Assembly: GCF_041276405.1 (NCBI RefSeq)
Contig: NZ_JBGGGT010000001.1
Span: 231,501-295,500 of the forward strand
Length of the DNA stretch: 64,000 bases
Direction: 5' to 3'
Origin: Microvirga sp. TS319
GTDB taxonomy: Bacteria; Pseudomonadota; Alphaproteobacteria; Rhizobiales; Beijerinckiaceae
Position 1 is the stretch's first letter. The number at the start of each line of letters is the position of its first letter. Positions 38,205 through 47,820 of the stretch are shown here, piece after piece. The notes beneath the pieces were generated by a model. That model was not told the origin of the DNA. It searched no databases and saw nothing but the letters and a program-made list of their open reading frames with translations. Position numbers and translations under genes: made by a program.

Positions 38205-39317
38205 TCAATGGTCAACAGGGGCATCAACGACCAAGAGGGGAGGCTGCCCAGCCTCGGCGGCCTCCTTCTGGAGCGCTGCGACGTCGATGTCATTATACGG
38301 AATCCCCGTGCGCTTGCGCATGGCTTCGAGGCGGGACTCCATTTCGCCCGGCATCAGGATCTCCTCGAAACCTTCAGCCTTGGGGCAATCATGCACGCGC
38401 TGCACGAGCGTATCCATCCGCTGGCGGAACTCCTCACCGGTGACGAACAGGTCCGGCTTGATCGCGAGGAAGAAGTGACCGACATCCTGAGGACGGTCGA
38501 ACACTTCGAACTGGTTGGCGACGTCTCCCGCATAGGCGGCTCCGGACAGGACACCGCCGAGAATATCCATCAGCATGGATAGGGCCGAGCCTTTCGGGCC
38601 TCCGATCGGCAGCACGACGCCACCGTTGAGGGCTGCGCTCGGATCGGTCGTTGCGCGGCCGCCGGCATCGAGTGCGTAGCCGAGGGGGATTTCCTGACCG
38701 AGCTTCGCCGCGCGCCGAATCTTGCCGCGGGCGGCGACAGCCGGCGACATGTCGAGCACATACGGCACCTCAGAGCCGCTCGGCACGCCGGCGGCAACAG
38801 GGCTTGTGCCGAGCAGGGCCTGACGGCCACCCCAGGGTGGCATTGCCGGCGAAGCATTCGTAAAGACGAGCGAAATGAAACCTGCCTCGACCGCCTGAAG
38901 CACATAGCACGCGGCCATCCCGAAATGCGTGCTGCGCCGGGCTGAAACGAGGCCGATGCCAAACTCCCGCGCCATCCCGATCGCTTCGGCCATGGCGCGC
39001 GAGGCGACCACGAACCCGAAGGCATTCTGACCGTCGAGAAGCCCCGCAACAGGGGTCACCTTCCGCAAGGAAAGCGATGGCTTCGCATTGATCAGCCCAC
39101 TGCGCACGCGCTTCAGGTAATGGGGGAGATACTGCAAGCCATGAGTATCGACGCCGCGTAGATCGGCTCTGACGAGGCAGTCCGCGACAGTTCTCGCATC
39201 GTCCTCAGGCAGGCCATTGGCCACCAGAATGCGCGCAGCGAATGCTCTTGCCTCGTCGGCTTTCGCATAGAGCCTTTTGGGTTGCGGATTGGGTTGTGTC
39301 GCAGCGGCGATCGTCAT
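38205..39317 (-). CDS. Ldh-family NAD(P)-dependent oxidoreductase (malate / lactate / ureidoglycolate dehydrogenase-like)
   Basis: Oxidoreductase of 370 residues from the YlbC/MDH2-type family, which is unrelated to classical malate dehydrogenase. Motifs are RADLRGVDTHGLQYLPHYLKR (substrate Arg and His), RRSTHFGMAACY (catalytic His), GTSPVAAGVPSG and GGPKGSALSMLMDILGG. It would oxidise a 2-hydroxyacid or reduce a 2-oxoacid. It is the last gene of a leftward operon with the amidohydrolase and the aldolase. Confidence 0.9.
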   Translation of the reverse strand: MTIAAATQPNPQPKRLYAKADEARAFAARILVANGLPEDDARTVADCLVRADLRGVDTHGLQYLPHYLKRVRSGLINAKPSLSLRKVTPVAGLLDGQNAFGFVVASRAMAEAIGMAREFGIGLVSARRSTHFGMAACYVLQAVEAGFISLVFTNASPAMPPWGGRQALLGTSPVAAGVPSGSEVPYVLDMSPAVAARGKIRRAAKLGQEIPLGYALDAGGRATTDPSAALNGGVVLPIGGPKGSALSMLMDILGGVLSGAAYAGDVANQFEVFDRPQDVGHFFLAIKPDLFVTGEEFRQRMDTLVQRVHDCPKAEGFEEILMPGEMESRLEAMRKRTGIPYNDIDVAALQKEAAEAGQPPLLVVDAPVDH

Positions 39318-39350
39318 GGCATGTCTCCCTTGCTGGCTTAAGTGCGGGGG

Positions 39351-40271
39351 CTAGAACCCATAGAGGCGGGCAGGGTTCTCGACGAGAACCTGCCTCATCA
39401 GATCGACGCTGCCCATCCAGGCGTTGAGCCTGTTCAGGGCGAAGCCATCGTCATCGGGATGAAAGGGCTCCATGCGGTTCGGATCCCGTGCGATGCCCGG
39501 CCTTGTGCCGGGATGAGGCCAGTCGCTCCCCCACAGGAGACGCTCGGGATTTACCCTCGCCAGGATATTCGCGATCTCGCCGGCATCCGCATGGCCCGGC
39601 AGATCCGAGATGCGGCGCGGTGCCGAGAGTTTCACATAGGCTTTCCCTGAATGCATCAGAGACAGCAAGGCTGCGAGGTTCGGCTGGTCCGGCCCTTTCA
39701 CGCCCTTGATCCGTGCGAAGTGATCGAACACGATCGGCACGGGAAGACCGGAGATGACGTCGTGCAAGGCAGCGACGATACCCAGATCGGCATAGATCTG
39801 AATATGCCAGCCGAAGGGCGCCGCCCGCGCGGCGGTCTCCTCGAGATGCCTGCGCGCTGCAAGAGGGTCGGTCACGCCTGCCGTCTCGAGGTTGATCCGA
39901 AGACCCCGGATGCCCGCCTCGTGCAAGCCGCGCAATGTTTCCTTTGAAGCCCCTGCATCGATGACCGCCACACCTCGGGCCTTGCTGCCCAGATGGTGCA
40001 GAGCGTCGAGCATGCAGGAATTGTCGGTCCCATAAGGGCTCGGCTGCACGATCACGATACGATCAAGCCCTAGCGCCTGCTGATGGGCAATCAATTCCGT
40101 GAGAAGGGCGGGGCCCGGCATGTAGAGCCGGTCAGGAGACAGGGGAAAGCGGTCATAGGGACCGAAAACATGGACATGGCAGTCGCAAGCGCCTGCCGGA
40201 ACCTCGAAGTCAGGTCTGGTATGCTCCACCCCGAGCACGGGACCGGTTGCACCATCAGGCAATACACTCAC
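39351..40271 (-). CDS. Amidohydrolase-related TIM-barrel hydrolase (2-pyrone-4,6-dicarboxylate hydrolase-like)
   Basis: Metal-dependent hydrolase of 306 residues in the amidohydrolase-2 family. The HxH motif is in CDCHVHVFGPYDRFPLS; later ligands appear in IVFDHFARIKG and LLWGSDWPHPGTRP. The Asp in GSDWPHP is the catalytic base. The sequence style fits LigI-type lactonases that open 2-pyrone-4,6-dicarboxylate and related dicarboxylate lactones. It overlaps the aldolase gene by four bases. A ring-opening step before aldol cleavage is a reasonable inference. Confidence 0.85.
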   Translation of the reverse strand: MSVLPDGATGPVLGVEHTRPDFEVPAGACDCHVHVFGPYDRFPLSPDRLYMPGPALLTELIAHQQALGLDRIVIVQPSPYGTDNSCMLDALHHLGSKARGVAVIDAGASKETLRGLHEAGIRGLRINLETAGVTDPLAARRHLEETAARAAPFGWHIQIYADLGIVAALHDVISGLPVPIVFDHFARIKGVKGPDQPNLAALLSLMHSGKAYVKLSAPRRISDLPGHADAGEIANILARVNPERLLWGSDWPHPGTRPGIARDPNRMEPFHPDDDGFALNRLNAWMGSVDLMRQVLVENPARLYGF

Positions 40272-41071
40272 GGCTGAAGTTCCGCGACTTGGCGCGCACG
40301 CTGCGTCGCCGCTCCGAGCAGGAACGCGAGGTCCGTGCCGGTCGACACGTATCTGGCGCCCATCTGCACGAACTCGGCAACAAGATCCTGGCGCGAAGAG
40401 AGGCCTCCCACTCCCGCATGCTTGCCATGCTTGCGACAGGCGGCGAGGGTCCGCTCGTATGCCTCGCGGACCCTCGGGTGATCGAACTGGCCCGCCACAT
40501 CCATGTCGGCCGTCAGGTCGTTGGTCCCGATCAGGGCAAGATCCACCCCCTCGACCGCCATGATCTCCTCTGCATTCAGCACTGCCTCAGCGGACTCGAA
40601 TTGCACGATGACCATGGTAGCCTCGTTCATGGCCGCGGAGGCCTGAGCCGCCGGGAAAGAGCGGAACTGCAGATGCGGCAGTCCTCCCGAAACGCCGCGC
40701 TGACCCAGCGGAGGGAACTTTGCGGCATTGACAATGGCCCGGGCCTCTTCAGCGGTCCTAACGTCCGGCGCGATCACGCCCATTGCACCACCGTCCAGAG
40801 CACGGGCGATGTATTCGGGCCTGTTGGCGGGAACTCGCACGAAGGGAGCAATCCCCGCTTCGAGCGCCATCATGCAGATCTGGCCGGTGGTGTCGAAGCT
40901 GAAGCTCGAATGTTCGAGATCGACGTAGATCGAGTCGAAGCCTGCGGTCTTCGCGATTCGGACGATCTCGACCCCCCGAACCAGACGGGCGGTCATCGAC
41001 GAGACCACCTCGCCACGGGCCAGTTTGCTTCTAAAGTTATTGTGCAGGATGCTTGCAAGATCCGCCGCCAT
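40268..41071 (-). CDS. HpcH/HpaI-family aldolase
   Basis: Class II metal-dependent aldolase of about 267 residues that splits 2-oxo-4-hydroxy acids to pyruvate (or oxaloacetate) and an aldehyde. Motifs are DSIYVDLEHSSFSFD, FVRVPANRPEYIARALDGGA, GVIAPDVRTAEEA, the metal-ligand Glu in VIVQFESAEAV and LIGTNDLTADM. The ATG at 41071 is chosen because GGGGA precedes it; an ATG 23 codons upstream is less likely. It is the first gene of the leftward operon. Confidence 0.88.
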   Translation of the reverse strand: MAADLASILHNNFRSKLARGEVVSSMTARLVRGVEIVRIAKTAGFDSIYVDLEHSSFSFDTTGQICMMALEAGIAPFVRVPANRPEYIARALDGGAMGVIAPDVRTAEEARAIVNAAKFPPLGQRGVSGGLPHLQFRSFPAAQASAAMNEATMVIVQFESAEAVLNAEEIMAVEGVDLALIGTNDLTADMDVAGQFDHPRVREAYERTLAACRKHGKHAGVGGLSSRQDLVAEFVQMGARYVSTGTDLAFLLGAATQRARQVAELQP

Positions 41072-41297
41072 GACATTTTCCCCGAGGCAGGTTTCATTAT
41101 CGCAAGAAGTGAACCTCAATCCCGAAACAGGTCCAATCATATCCTCGGGTGAAACTATAAACGGCTTTTATGTGGGTTGTGCCAGGGAATCTTCGCTGTC
41201 TTATTGGGACTCCATGCCGCCTCGCCGGGGCTTTCCCGCAAACGGTCGGTCTCAGAGTTTCAGATAATGCGACGTCAGTCGACGACGGGGGCGCGCG

Positions 41298-41735
41298 CGT
41301 TCAAGGGCAGGCATTGTGATCGCTTCGTGATCCTGCTCCGCATCCGGGGATCAGCGAGGGACGGGACCTCATCGCAGCCAAACGATTTTTGCAAGGCGAT
41401 CAAGCGAAACGGCCGGCCCGAGACGATCGTCATCGACGGCGGCCAGACCAATCGAGAACGCATCCTTCCGTGTGATGCGGAGGGCCGGCAGCAAGACTGT
41501 CCAAGACGCTGGTTCAATCCGATCAGGATCCGACAGGGTCAATACTTCGATAGCCGCATCGAGCACGATCACCGCACCGTCAAACGCCTTTTGCGATCGA
41601 TGTTCGGCTCCAAGTCCGCTGTCAGTGCACACGTGGTTCTGAGCGGGGTTGAGATGGTTCACATGAAGAGCAAAGGACAGGCGAAATACGCCGGTGCGTC
41701 ATAACCGTCCCTCGCCGAGCAGCTCAATATCCTAG
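41298..41735 (+). pseudogene. IS6-family transposase remnant with internal deletion
   Basis: The plus-strand frame first reads FKGRHCDRFVILLRIRG, matching the start of IS6-type transposases. It then jumps to FCKAIKRNGRPETIVIDGG, IRIRQGQYFDSRIEHDHRT and VLSGVEMVHMKSKGQAKYA, the second half of the same protein. The stretch that should carry the first catalytic Asp and much of the DDE core is missing. A TAA at 41702 precedes PSLAEQLNIL, which continues the ancestral C-terminus. A REP-like repeat abuts the end. The copy is not functional. Confidence 0.85.
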
Positions 41736-41845
41736 AGCATCGGACCCAAAAGTGGAATCCACTTTTGGGATCAATCCAATGCTCCACTCCTTAGATGAGC
41801 GCATCGTGCGAAAAACCGGGTCCACTTTTTCGCACCATGCGCTAG
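41732..41845. repeat. CTAG-bounded REP-like repeat, copy 6
   Basis: From CTAGAGCATCGG to GCGCTAG. It contains the perfect palindrome CCCAAAAGTGG-AAT-CCACTTTTGGG and a second arm pair GTGCGAAAAA / TTTTTCGCAC. It abuts the IS6 remnant. Confidence 0.85.
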
Positions 41846-41996
41846 CTGCGTGAGGCGTGCAGATAGAATAACCCTCTTTCCATGCCCATTCAAAATTCGG
41901 GACAGAGCCCTCCTTATTCGCGCTGTGAAATGCCGCGTCGGACGCAAAAGTAGGGGCCGGTTCTGCATGAAAAGATGCTCGCGATCACAATGTCAA

Positions 41997-42034
41997 AGCA
42001 TCGGACGTGAGTTCGATTTCACGTCCGATGCTGT
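41997..42034. repeat. Perfect 14-base stem-loop downstream of the CoA-ligase operon
   Basis: AGCATCGGACGTGA and its exact complement flank the eight-base loop GTTCGATT. It shares the GCATCGGACGTGA module with the repeats at 37994 and 56628. It lies about 30 bases past the end of the leftward operon ending at 42066, so it could stabilise or terminate that transcript, but no T-run follows. Confidence 0.7.
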
Positions 42035-42065
42035 CGTCGCGCGCGGCGGATGGTTGGGCTTAACC

Positions 42066-43145
42066 TTATTGCTGTAGCTTCGTGCGCAGCTCCTGCATCG
42101 AGCGGTGGACCTCCTCAAGGTCTGCCACGTCGAAGCCCTCTGCCAATGCGGGGGAATGCTGAGCCAGGCGCTCGCGCAGGACGCCCGTGTAGCGCGCGCG
42201 GCGATCTGTGCCGATGACGAGGCCATTCTTTTCCTCGAAGTGCCGGTTCCACGCGACTGCCTCCTCCTGCGATACGGACGATGGCAGGTTCAAAGATAGA
42301 ACACCGTCGGCAAGCTGCACTGGATAGCCTCCGGGCAGGCCGTAAGGCCCCGGAACATGGCCTGTCCATGAACGCCCTTCCGCGAGGGCGAGGATCATCG
42401 GAACGCCGCTGGCTCCCGAGATGTCGATCACCGGTTCCGGCGTCAGCTTCACATCCCGGAAGGTTCCGAACACATCGCTGATCTCCCGATCATCGATCCA
42501 GACCCGCGGCGCCGACCCGGTGCGCGCTTCGGGCGGCCGGCGCCATGCAGCGAGATGCTGGTAATGGGCGAGGACCTTGATGCGGTTCCTGTCGGTCAAA
42601 TTGTAGTCGGCCGCGAAGACATTGGACAGGATCGCGACATTGCCCATGCCGCAGATGACCTGATGTCCGAGCGCGTTAATCAACCCGTTCACGACATCCG
42701 GAAAGCTGCAATTGATCAGGGGAGCGGTGATTCCCAAGCGCGTCATGGCCTCTGCTACGCGGGAGCTGAGGAGCGCCTGAAAGACGGCGGTCGCGCTTAG
42801 CCCCCCCTCTTGGACGAGCTTGCTCCAGGCATCGTGTGATCCGGCAATCACGGATGAAGTCTGCACGGAAGCAGCCTGCACAACGACTGCTGGCTTCGTT
42901 TCTTCCAGCAGTTCGGCGGCGGCACCCTCGCCGAGAAGATCGGCTTCACGCGCGACGACAGTCACAGGTGTGTTGAAGATCGCGGCCCGTGCGCCAGCTG
43001 CGACTTTCAACCATTGCAGGCGCTCGCGGTTGCGGCCCGCAAGAACCACGCGGGTGGGGGCGCTCGCCGTGGCTGCGATGTCGAACAGGATACGGGCAGC
43101 AAATGCGCCGGTTCCTGTCAGGAGGATAGTCGGTTCCGTCGTCAT
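42066..43145 (-). CDS. Rossmann-fold protein of unknown function
   Basis: About 359 residues starting MTTEPTILLTGTGAFAARI, with an N-terminal NAD(P)-binding-like GTGAFAARI motif (G-x-G-x2-A) and AGRNRERL after the second strand. The mid-region INCSFPDVVNGLINALG and CGMGNVAIL recalls malate/saccharopine-dehydrogenase-type folds, but no known active site is recognised. The chosen ATG follows AGGAACC; an upstream ATG adds 13 residues. It begins right after the CoA-ligase stop and is the last gene of the operon, so it may act on the acid or CoA ester handled there. Confidence 0.75.
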   Translation of the reverse strand: MTTEPTILLTGTGAFAARILFDIAATASAPTRVVLAGRNRERLQWLKVAAGARAAIFNTPVTVVAREADLLGEGAAAELLEETKPAVVVQAASVQTSSVIAGSHDAWSKLVQEGGLSATAVFQALLSSRVAEAMTRLGITAPLINCSFPDVVNGLINALGHQVICGMGNVAILSNVFAADYNLTDRNRIKVLAHYQHLAAWRRPPEARTGSAPRVWIDDREISDVFGTFRDVKLTPEPVIDISGASGVPMILALAEGRSWTGHVPGPYGLPGGYPVQLADGVLSLNLPSSVSQEEAVAWNRHFEEKNGLVIGTDRRARYTGVLRERLAQHSPALAEGFDVADLEEVHRSMQELRTKLQQ

Positions 43146-43146
43146 C

Positions 43147-44682
43147 TCAGGTTCCTTTCGCGAGCCTGTCCCAACAATCGTCAAGGCTCCTGGAGAGTTT
43201 GTGCTTCATGATGCGCTGGCTCGGGGTACGCTCGAACTCGTCGACGACGGCAATGTAGCGCGGGTTCTGGTAGCTCGCGAGGCGAGTGGACAGCCATGTG
43301 GAGATCTCCGCAGGACGAACGCTTGCGCCGACCTTCGGCTTGATGAAAAGCTTGATATCCTGCTCGCCGATCTCTGCCGCAACGCCGATCATGGCACAAT
43401 CCTCTACGGACGGGTGGTCGGAGGCAATGCGCTCGACCTCCCAGGCGGAGACATTCTCCCCGCGAGAGCGGACGCTGTCGGTCATGCGGCCGTGGAAGAT
43501 CAGATTGCCTTCCGGATCGTACGTGCCGAGATCGCCCGTGTACAAGGCGCCGTTCCGAAGCGTCTTCTCGGTCGCGGATGGATTGTCGAAATACCCTGAC
43601 GAGATTGCGCCCGGCAGCGAAGTGCTAACCACGATTTCTCCGCGCTCGCCCTGAGGTACGGGCCTTCCATCGGCATCGAGAAGTTCCACCGTGAACCATG
43701 GCACGGGATCTCCGACCGAGCCTACGATACCCTTGTCGTTGAACGTCGTGATGCTGGAGGCTTCCGTCATGCCGTAGCATTCACGGATCTGAACGCCGAA
43801 GCGGCTTTGGAATGCCTCCCAGATATCGCCGGGACAGCCTCCGCCCCAGGCGATCCTCACGGCATGGTCACGGTCCATCGGAGATTCAGGCTGCTTGAGA
43901 AGGATCTGCAGGATGCCGCCGAGATAGTGAATGTGCGTTGCATTGTAGTCGCGCACCTGGCTCCAGAAGCGGCTCGCGCTGAAGCGATCCACCATCGCAA
44001 GCACCACGCCGTGGGTCATGGGCAGGCTCAGAAGCTGGGCGCCGCCGATATGGTAGAGCGGCTCCCACACGAACATCACGTCGCCTGGACGAGAGGCTGC
44101 GACGAGGCTGACGCCTTCTCCTGCCAGCCGGATCATCCGGTTGGAGACGATCACGCCCTTTGGCTGTCCGGTCGTGCCGGAGGTGTACATGATGGCGAAG
44201 GGCGCGTCCAAGGCAGGCGCCGGTTCCGTGAAGGGGGCTCCCGTGCTCAGAGCCTGAGCCAGGCGCGGGTGATCCTCCGCTTCCCCGTGAATGAGGAAGC
44301 CCTCGCGGGGACGCTCCGCTTCGCATTCGACGATCGTCGGCAGGAGATCGGCATCGGCAACCACGAGAGCCGGCTTCGAGTGATTGATGATGTATTGCAA
44401 GCCCTGGCCGCGCTGCTGGGCGTTGAGCGGAACCCACACGAGGCCGGCCTTGGCGAGGCCGAAGACCACAGCAAGAGTTTGCACGCTGTTGCGCATCATC
44501 ACGGCAACATGGTCCCCGGACTGCAAGCCGCGGGAGCGCAGCCAGGCGGCCAGGGCGGATGACTGGGAATCCAGCATGGCAAAGGTGACGGGGTCTCCAT
44601 TGAACCGAGCGAAGATTCCATCGGGGTTCTTGTCGGCATGCTGCCGCAGGAGATCGGCGAGACAGATATTATCGAGTGACAT
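43147..44682 (-). CDS. AMP-binding acyl-CoA synthetase (CaiC-like)
   Basis: ATP-dependent acid-CoA ligase of about 511 residues. The P-loop-like MYTSGTTGQPKGV, ECYGMTEASS, YTGDLGTYDPEGNLIFHGR and the hinge/A8 region SRGENVSAWEVERI are intact. The C-terminal ERTPSQRIMKHKLS holds candidate catalytic lysines. The style resembles crotonobetaine/carnitine-CoA ligases. The ATG at 44682 is chosen because upstream residues look non-coding. It lies in an operon with an ABC importer and an enoyl-CoA hydratase, so it probably activates the imported acid or a product of it. Confidence 0.9.
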   Translation of the reverse strand: MSLDNICLADLLRQHADKNPDGIFARFNGDPVTFAMLDSQSSALAAWLRSRGLQSGDHVAVMMRNSVQTLAVVFGLAKAGLVWVPLNAQQRGQGLQYIINHSKPALVVADADLLPTIVECEAERPREGFLIHGEAEDHPRLAQALSTGAPFTEPAPALDAPFAIMYTSGTTGQPKGVIVSNRMIRLAGEGVSLVAASRPGDVMFVWEPLYHIGGAQLLSLPMTHGVVLAMVDRFSASRFWSQVRDYNATHIHYLGGILQILLKQPESPMDRDHAVRIAWGGGCPGDIWEAFQSRFGVQIRECYGMTEASSITTFNDKGIVGSVGDPVPWFTVELLDADGRPVPQGERGEIVVSTSLPGAISSGYFDNPSATEKTLRNGALYTGDLGTYDPEGNLIFHGRMTDSVRSRGENVSAWEVERIASDHPSVEDCAMIGVAAEIGEQDIKLFIKPKVGASVRPAEISTWLSTRLASYQNPRYIAVVDEFERTPSQRIMKHKLSRSLDDCWDRLAKGT

Positions 44683-44705
44683 CGCAAGTACTCGGCTTGT
44701 GAGTT

Positions 44706-46466
44706 TTAAGTCGTACGGCGGAAACGTTCCGCAAGGAGGAGGAGAACGGTGACGATCACGAAGACCACGACGGACACCGCAGCGAGCGTCGGATTGAGCT
44801 GTAGGATCATGTCGTCCCACATCTGCTTGGGAAGCGTCGTCTTAATGCCGCCGCTGACGAAGATCGCAATCGTGAGCTCGTCGAAGGAGGTGATGAAGGC
44901 AAACAGGAAGGCCGCGACCAATCCCCCTTTCACGAGAGGCACCGTGACGAGAAGCAGGGTTTTGAGCCGGTTGGCTCCAAGGACTGCCGCCGCCTGATCG
45001 AGACGCCAGTCGTAGTTCTTCAGGATCGCCGTGATGGTCACGAAGGCGAAGGGAAGGGCCAGGACGGTGTGACCGATCACGAGGCCGAGGTCCGTCGCGA
45101 CGAGACCGATCTGGGCGAAGAGATAGAACAGGCCGACCGCTATGATGATGCGCGGGACGATCAAGGGAGCAAGGAACGTCGCGAAGACGAGCCCACCCCA
45201 ACGGGTGTTGGCGCGGGCCAGCGCCAGTGCCGCAAGGCCACCGATGAAGGTCGCGCAGATCGCTGTCGCGGCAGCCACGCCGAAGGAGCGCAAGGTGGCG
45301 GAGAGCCAGACGGGCGACGAGAAATAGGTCTCGAACCACTGCAGGCTGTAACCCGGAGGCGGGAATTCCAGGAACTGCGAACTCGTGAAGCCGATAGGGA
45401 TCACAAGGAGAGTCGGCAACACCAGAAACACCAGGGCCAGCGTGCAGTAAATCGGCAGCAGCCGGCTCGTTCCGCGCACTCCGATCACCCGTCGGACCGC
45501 ATCCGCCAACATGGCGCTTACCTTGGCGACGGCCCTGAGGATGCTGAGACCGAGCAGGCGCAGGCGCCCGGCTCCGCCGTTCTGTGCCGAGGTGTCGCCC
45601 GAGAGCGACGAGAGGCCGAACAGACGGTCATAGATCCAGACGGTGACGAGTGCTGCCACCAGCATCATGGCCGCAAGCGCGCCTGCGAACGCCCAGTTGA
45701 GGAGCTCCTGCACCTGCGTGATGATGAGCTGCGCCAGCATCGTCTCACGTCGTCCGCCCAGGAGGGCTGGCACGATGAAGAAGCCGAGAGAAGAGATGAA
45801 GACGAGCAGGCCACCGGCGGTCACACCGGGCAGGGAGAGCTTGAAATATACGAGCCAGAAGGATTGAGCCGGTGCTGCGCCCAGCGCCTGCGCCGCCTGG
45901 ATCAAACGCCGGTCGATGCCGATCATGACAGGCAGCATGGTGAGCACAGCGAGCGGAACCATGGCATGGACCATGCCGACCATGACGCCGAACTCGTTGT
46001 AAGCAAGGGGGAGCGGATGGGAGAGAATGCCGCTTCCGGTGAGCATGCTGTTGATCACGCCGGTGCGTCCGAGCACGACCATCCAGGCGAAGGTCTTCAC
46101 AAGATAGCTCGTCCAGAACGGTACCATCACGAGAAGTACCATGCGCTCCCGCAATCCCTCCTTTAGCCCAGCTAGCCAATAGGCGAGGGGATATCCGAGC
46201 AGCACGGAGAACAGCGCCGTATTGGCGGCGATCTTGAACGTAATCCCTAGTACCTGAAGATAGACGTCCGTGTTCGCAATGCGGGCATAGGTTGCAACGC
46301 TGAGAGCGCCACTCGCCGGGTCCTGCACGCTCAGGGCCAGAAGGCGCAGGACCGGGTACAGGAAGAAGATGGCCAGGAACGCGAGTCCCGGCGCGGCAAG
46401 CCAAAGTGCATTGGGACGAAGAAGTCGCTGTCGGAGAGGGATGGCGGGAGCGGTGATTGCTGTCAT
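44706..46466 (-). CDS. ABC transporter permease, two permease units fused in one chain
   Basis: Inner-membrane protein of about 586 residues. It contains two complete binding-protein-dependent permease domains: residues about 20-285 resemble PotB and residues about 325-580 resemble PotC. The first EAA-type loop is around LIQAAQALGAAPAQSFWLVYFKLS without its last residues; the second is around LDQAAAVLGANRLKTLLLVTVP. A linker of about 40 residues joins them. Most spermidine/putrescine-type importers use two separate permeases. An ATG eight codons upstream (46490) overlaps the ATPase stop and is also possible. Confidence 0.9.
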   Translation of the reverse strand: MTAITAPAIPLRQRLLRPNALWLAAPGLAFLAIFFLYPVLRLLALSVQDPASGALSVATYARIANTDVYLQVLGITFKIAANTALFSVLLGYPLAYWLAGLKEGLRERMVLLVMVPFWTSYLVKTFAWMVVLGRTGVINSMLTGSGILSHPLPLAYNEFGVMVGMVHAMVPLAVLTMLPVMIGIDRRLIQAAQALGAAPAQSFWLVYFKLSLPGVTAGGLLVFISSLGFFIVPALLGGRRETMLAQLIITQVQELLNWAFAGALAAMMLVAALVTVWIYDRLFGLSSLSGDTSAQNGGAGRLRLLGLSILRAVAKVSAMLADAVRRVIGVRGTSRLLPIYCTLALVFLVLPTLLVIPIGFTSSQFLEFPPPGYSLQWFETYFSSPVWLSATLRSFGVAAATAICATFIGGLAALALARANTRWGGLVFATFLAPLIVPRIIIAVGLFYLFAQIGLVATDLGLVIGHTVLALPFAFVTITAILKNYDWRLDQAAAVLGANRLKTLLLVTVPLVKGGLVAAFLFAFITSFDELTIAIFVSGGIKTTLPKQMWDDMILQLNPTLAAVSVVVFVIVTVLLLLAERFRRTT

Positions 46467-46486
46467 GCTTGCGGTTCCCTTACCGT

Positions 46487-47563
<1,077 letters not shown>

Positions 47564-47820
47564 CGTAGCGCTTTCCTTCCCTAATCTCGAAATCGTGCGC
47601 GGGTACGGTGTTGAATGGACCCACGACGTCCGCCAATTCAAAAATGCAACAGATACCGGCTTGTGCAGAGCCCACGTGCGCCGTTGGCACCGGCTCGCAA
47701 CGGAGCCGTCGGGCGTCAGCAAAGGCTCACGCGCGTCCGGTTCTCAAATTCCAATCCGGTCCTGCCGAAGGTGCCGCCGCCTCTCATGTTCTCCACGGAT
47801 TGAAGCGACGGCACTTGCCA
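47564..47820. other. Gap inside the ABC operon
   Basis: About 257 bases separate the binding-protein gene from the ATPase gene, the largest gap in the leftward operon. No gene, terminator or repeat is evident. A secondary promoter or mRNA-processing site is possible. Confidence 0.3.

Noticed and set aside
41085..41100. TATCGCA half-site upstream of the aldolase operon as an IclR operator
   Set aside because: No second arm; a single seven-base match is expected by chance.
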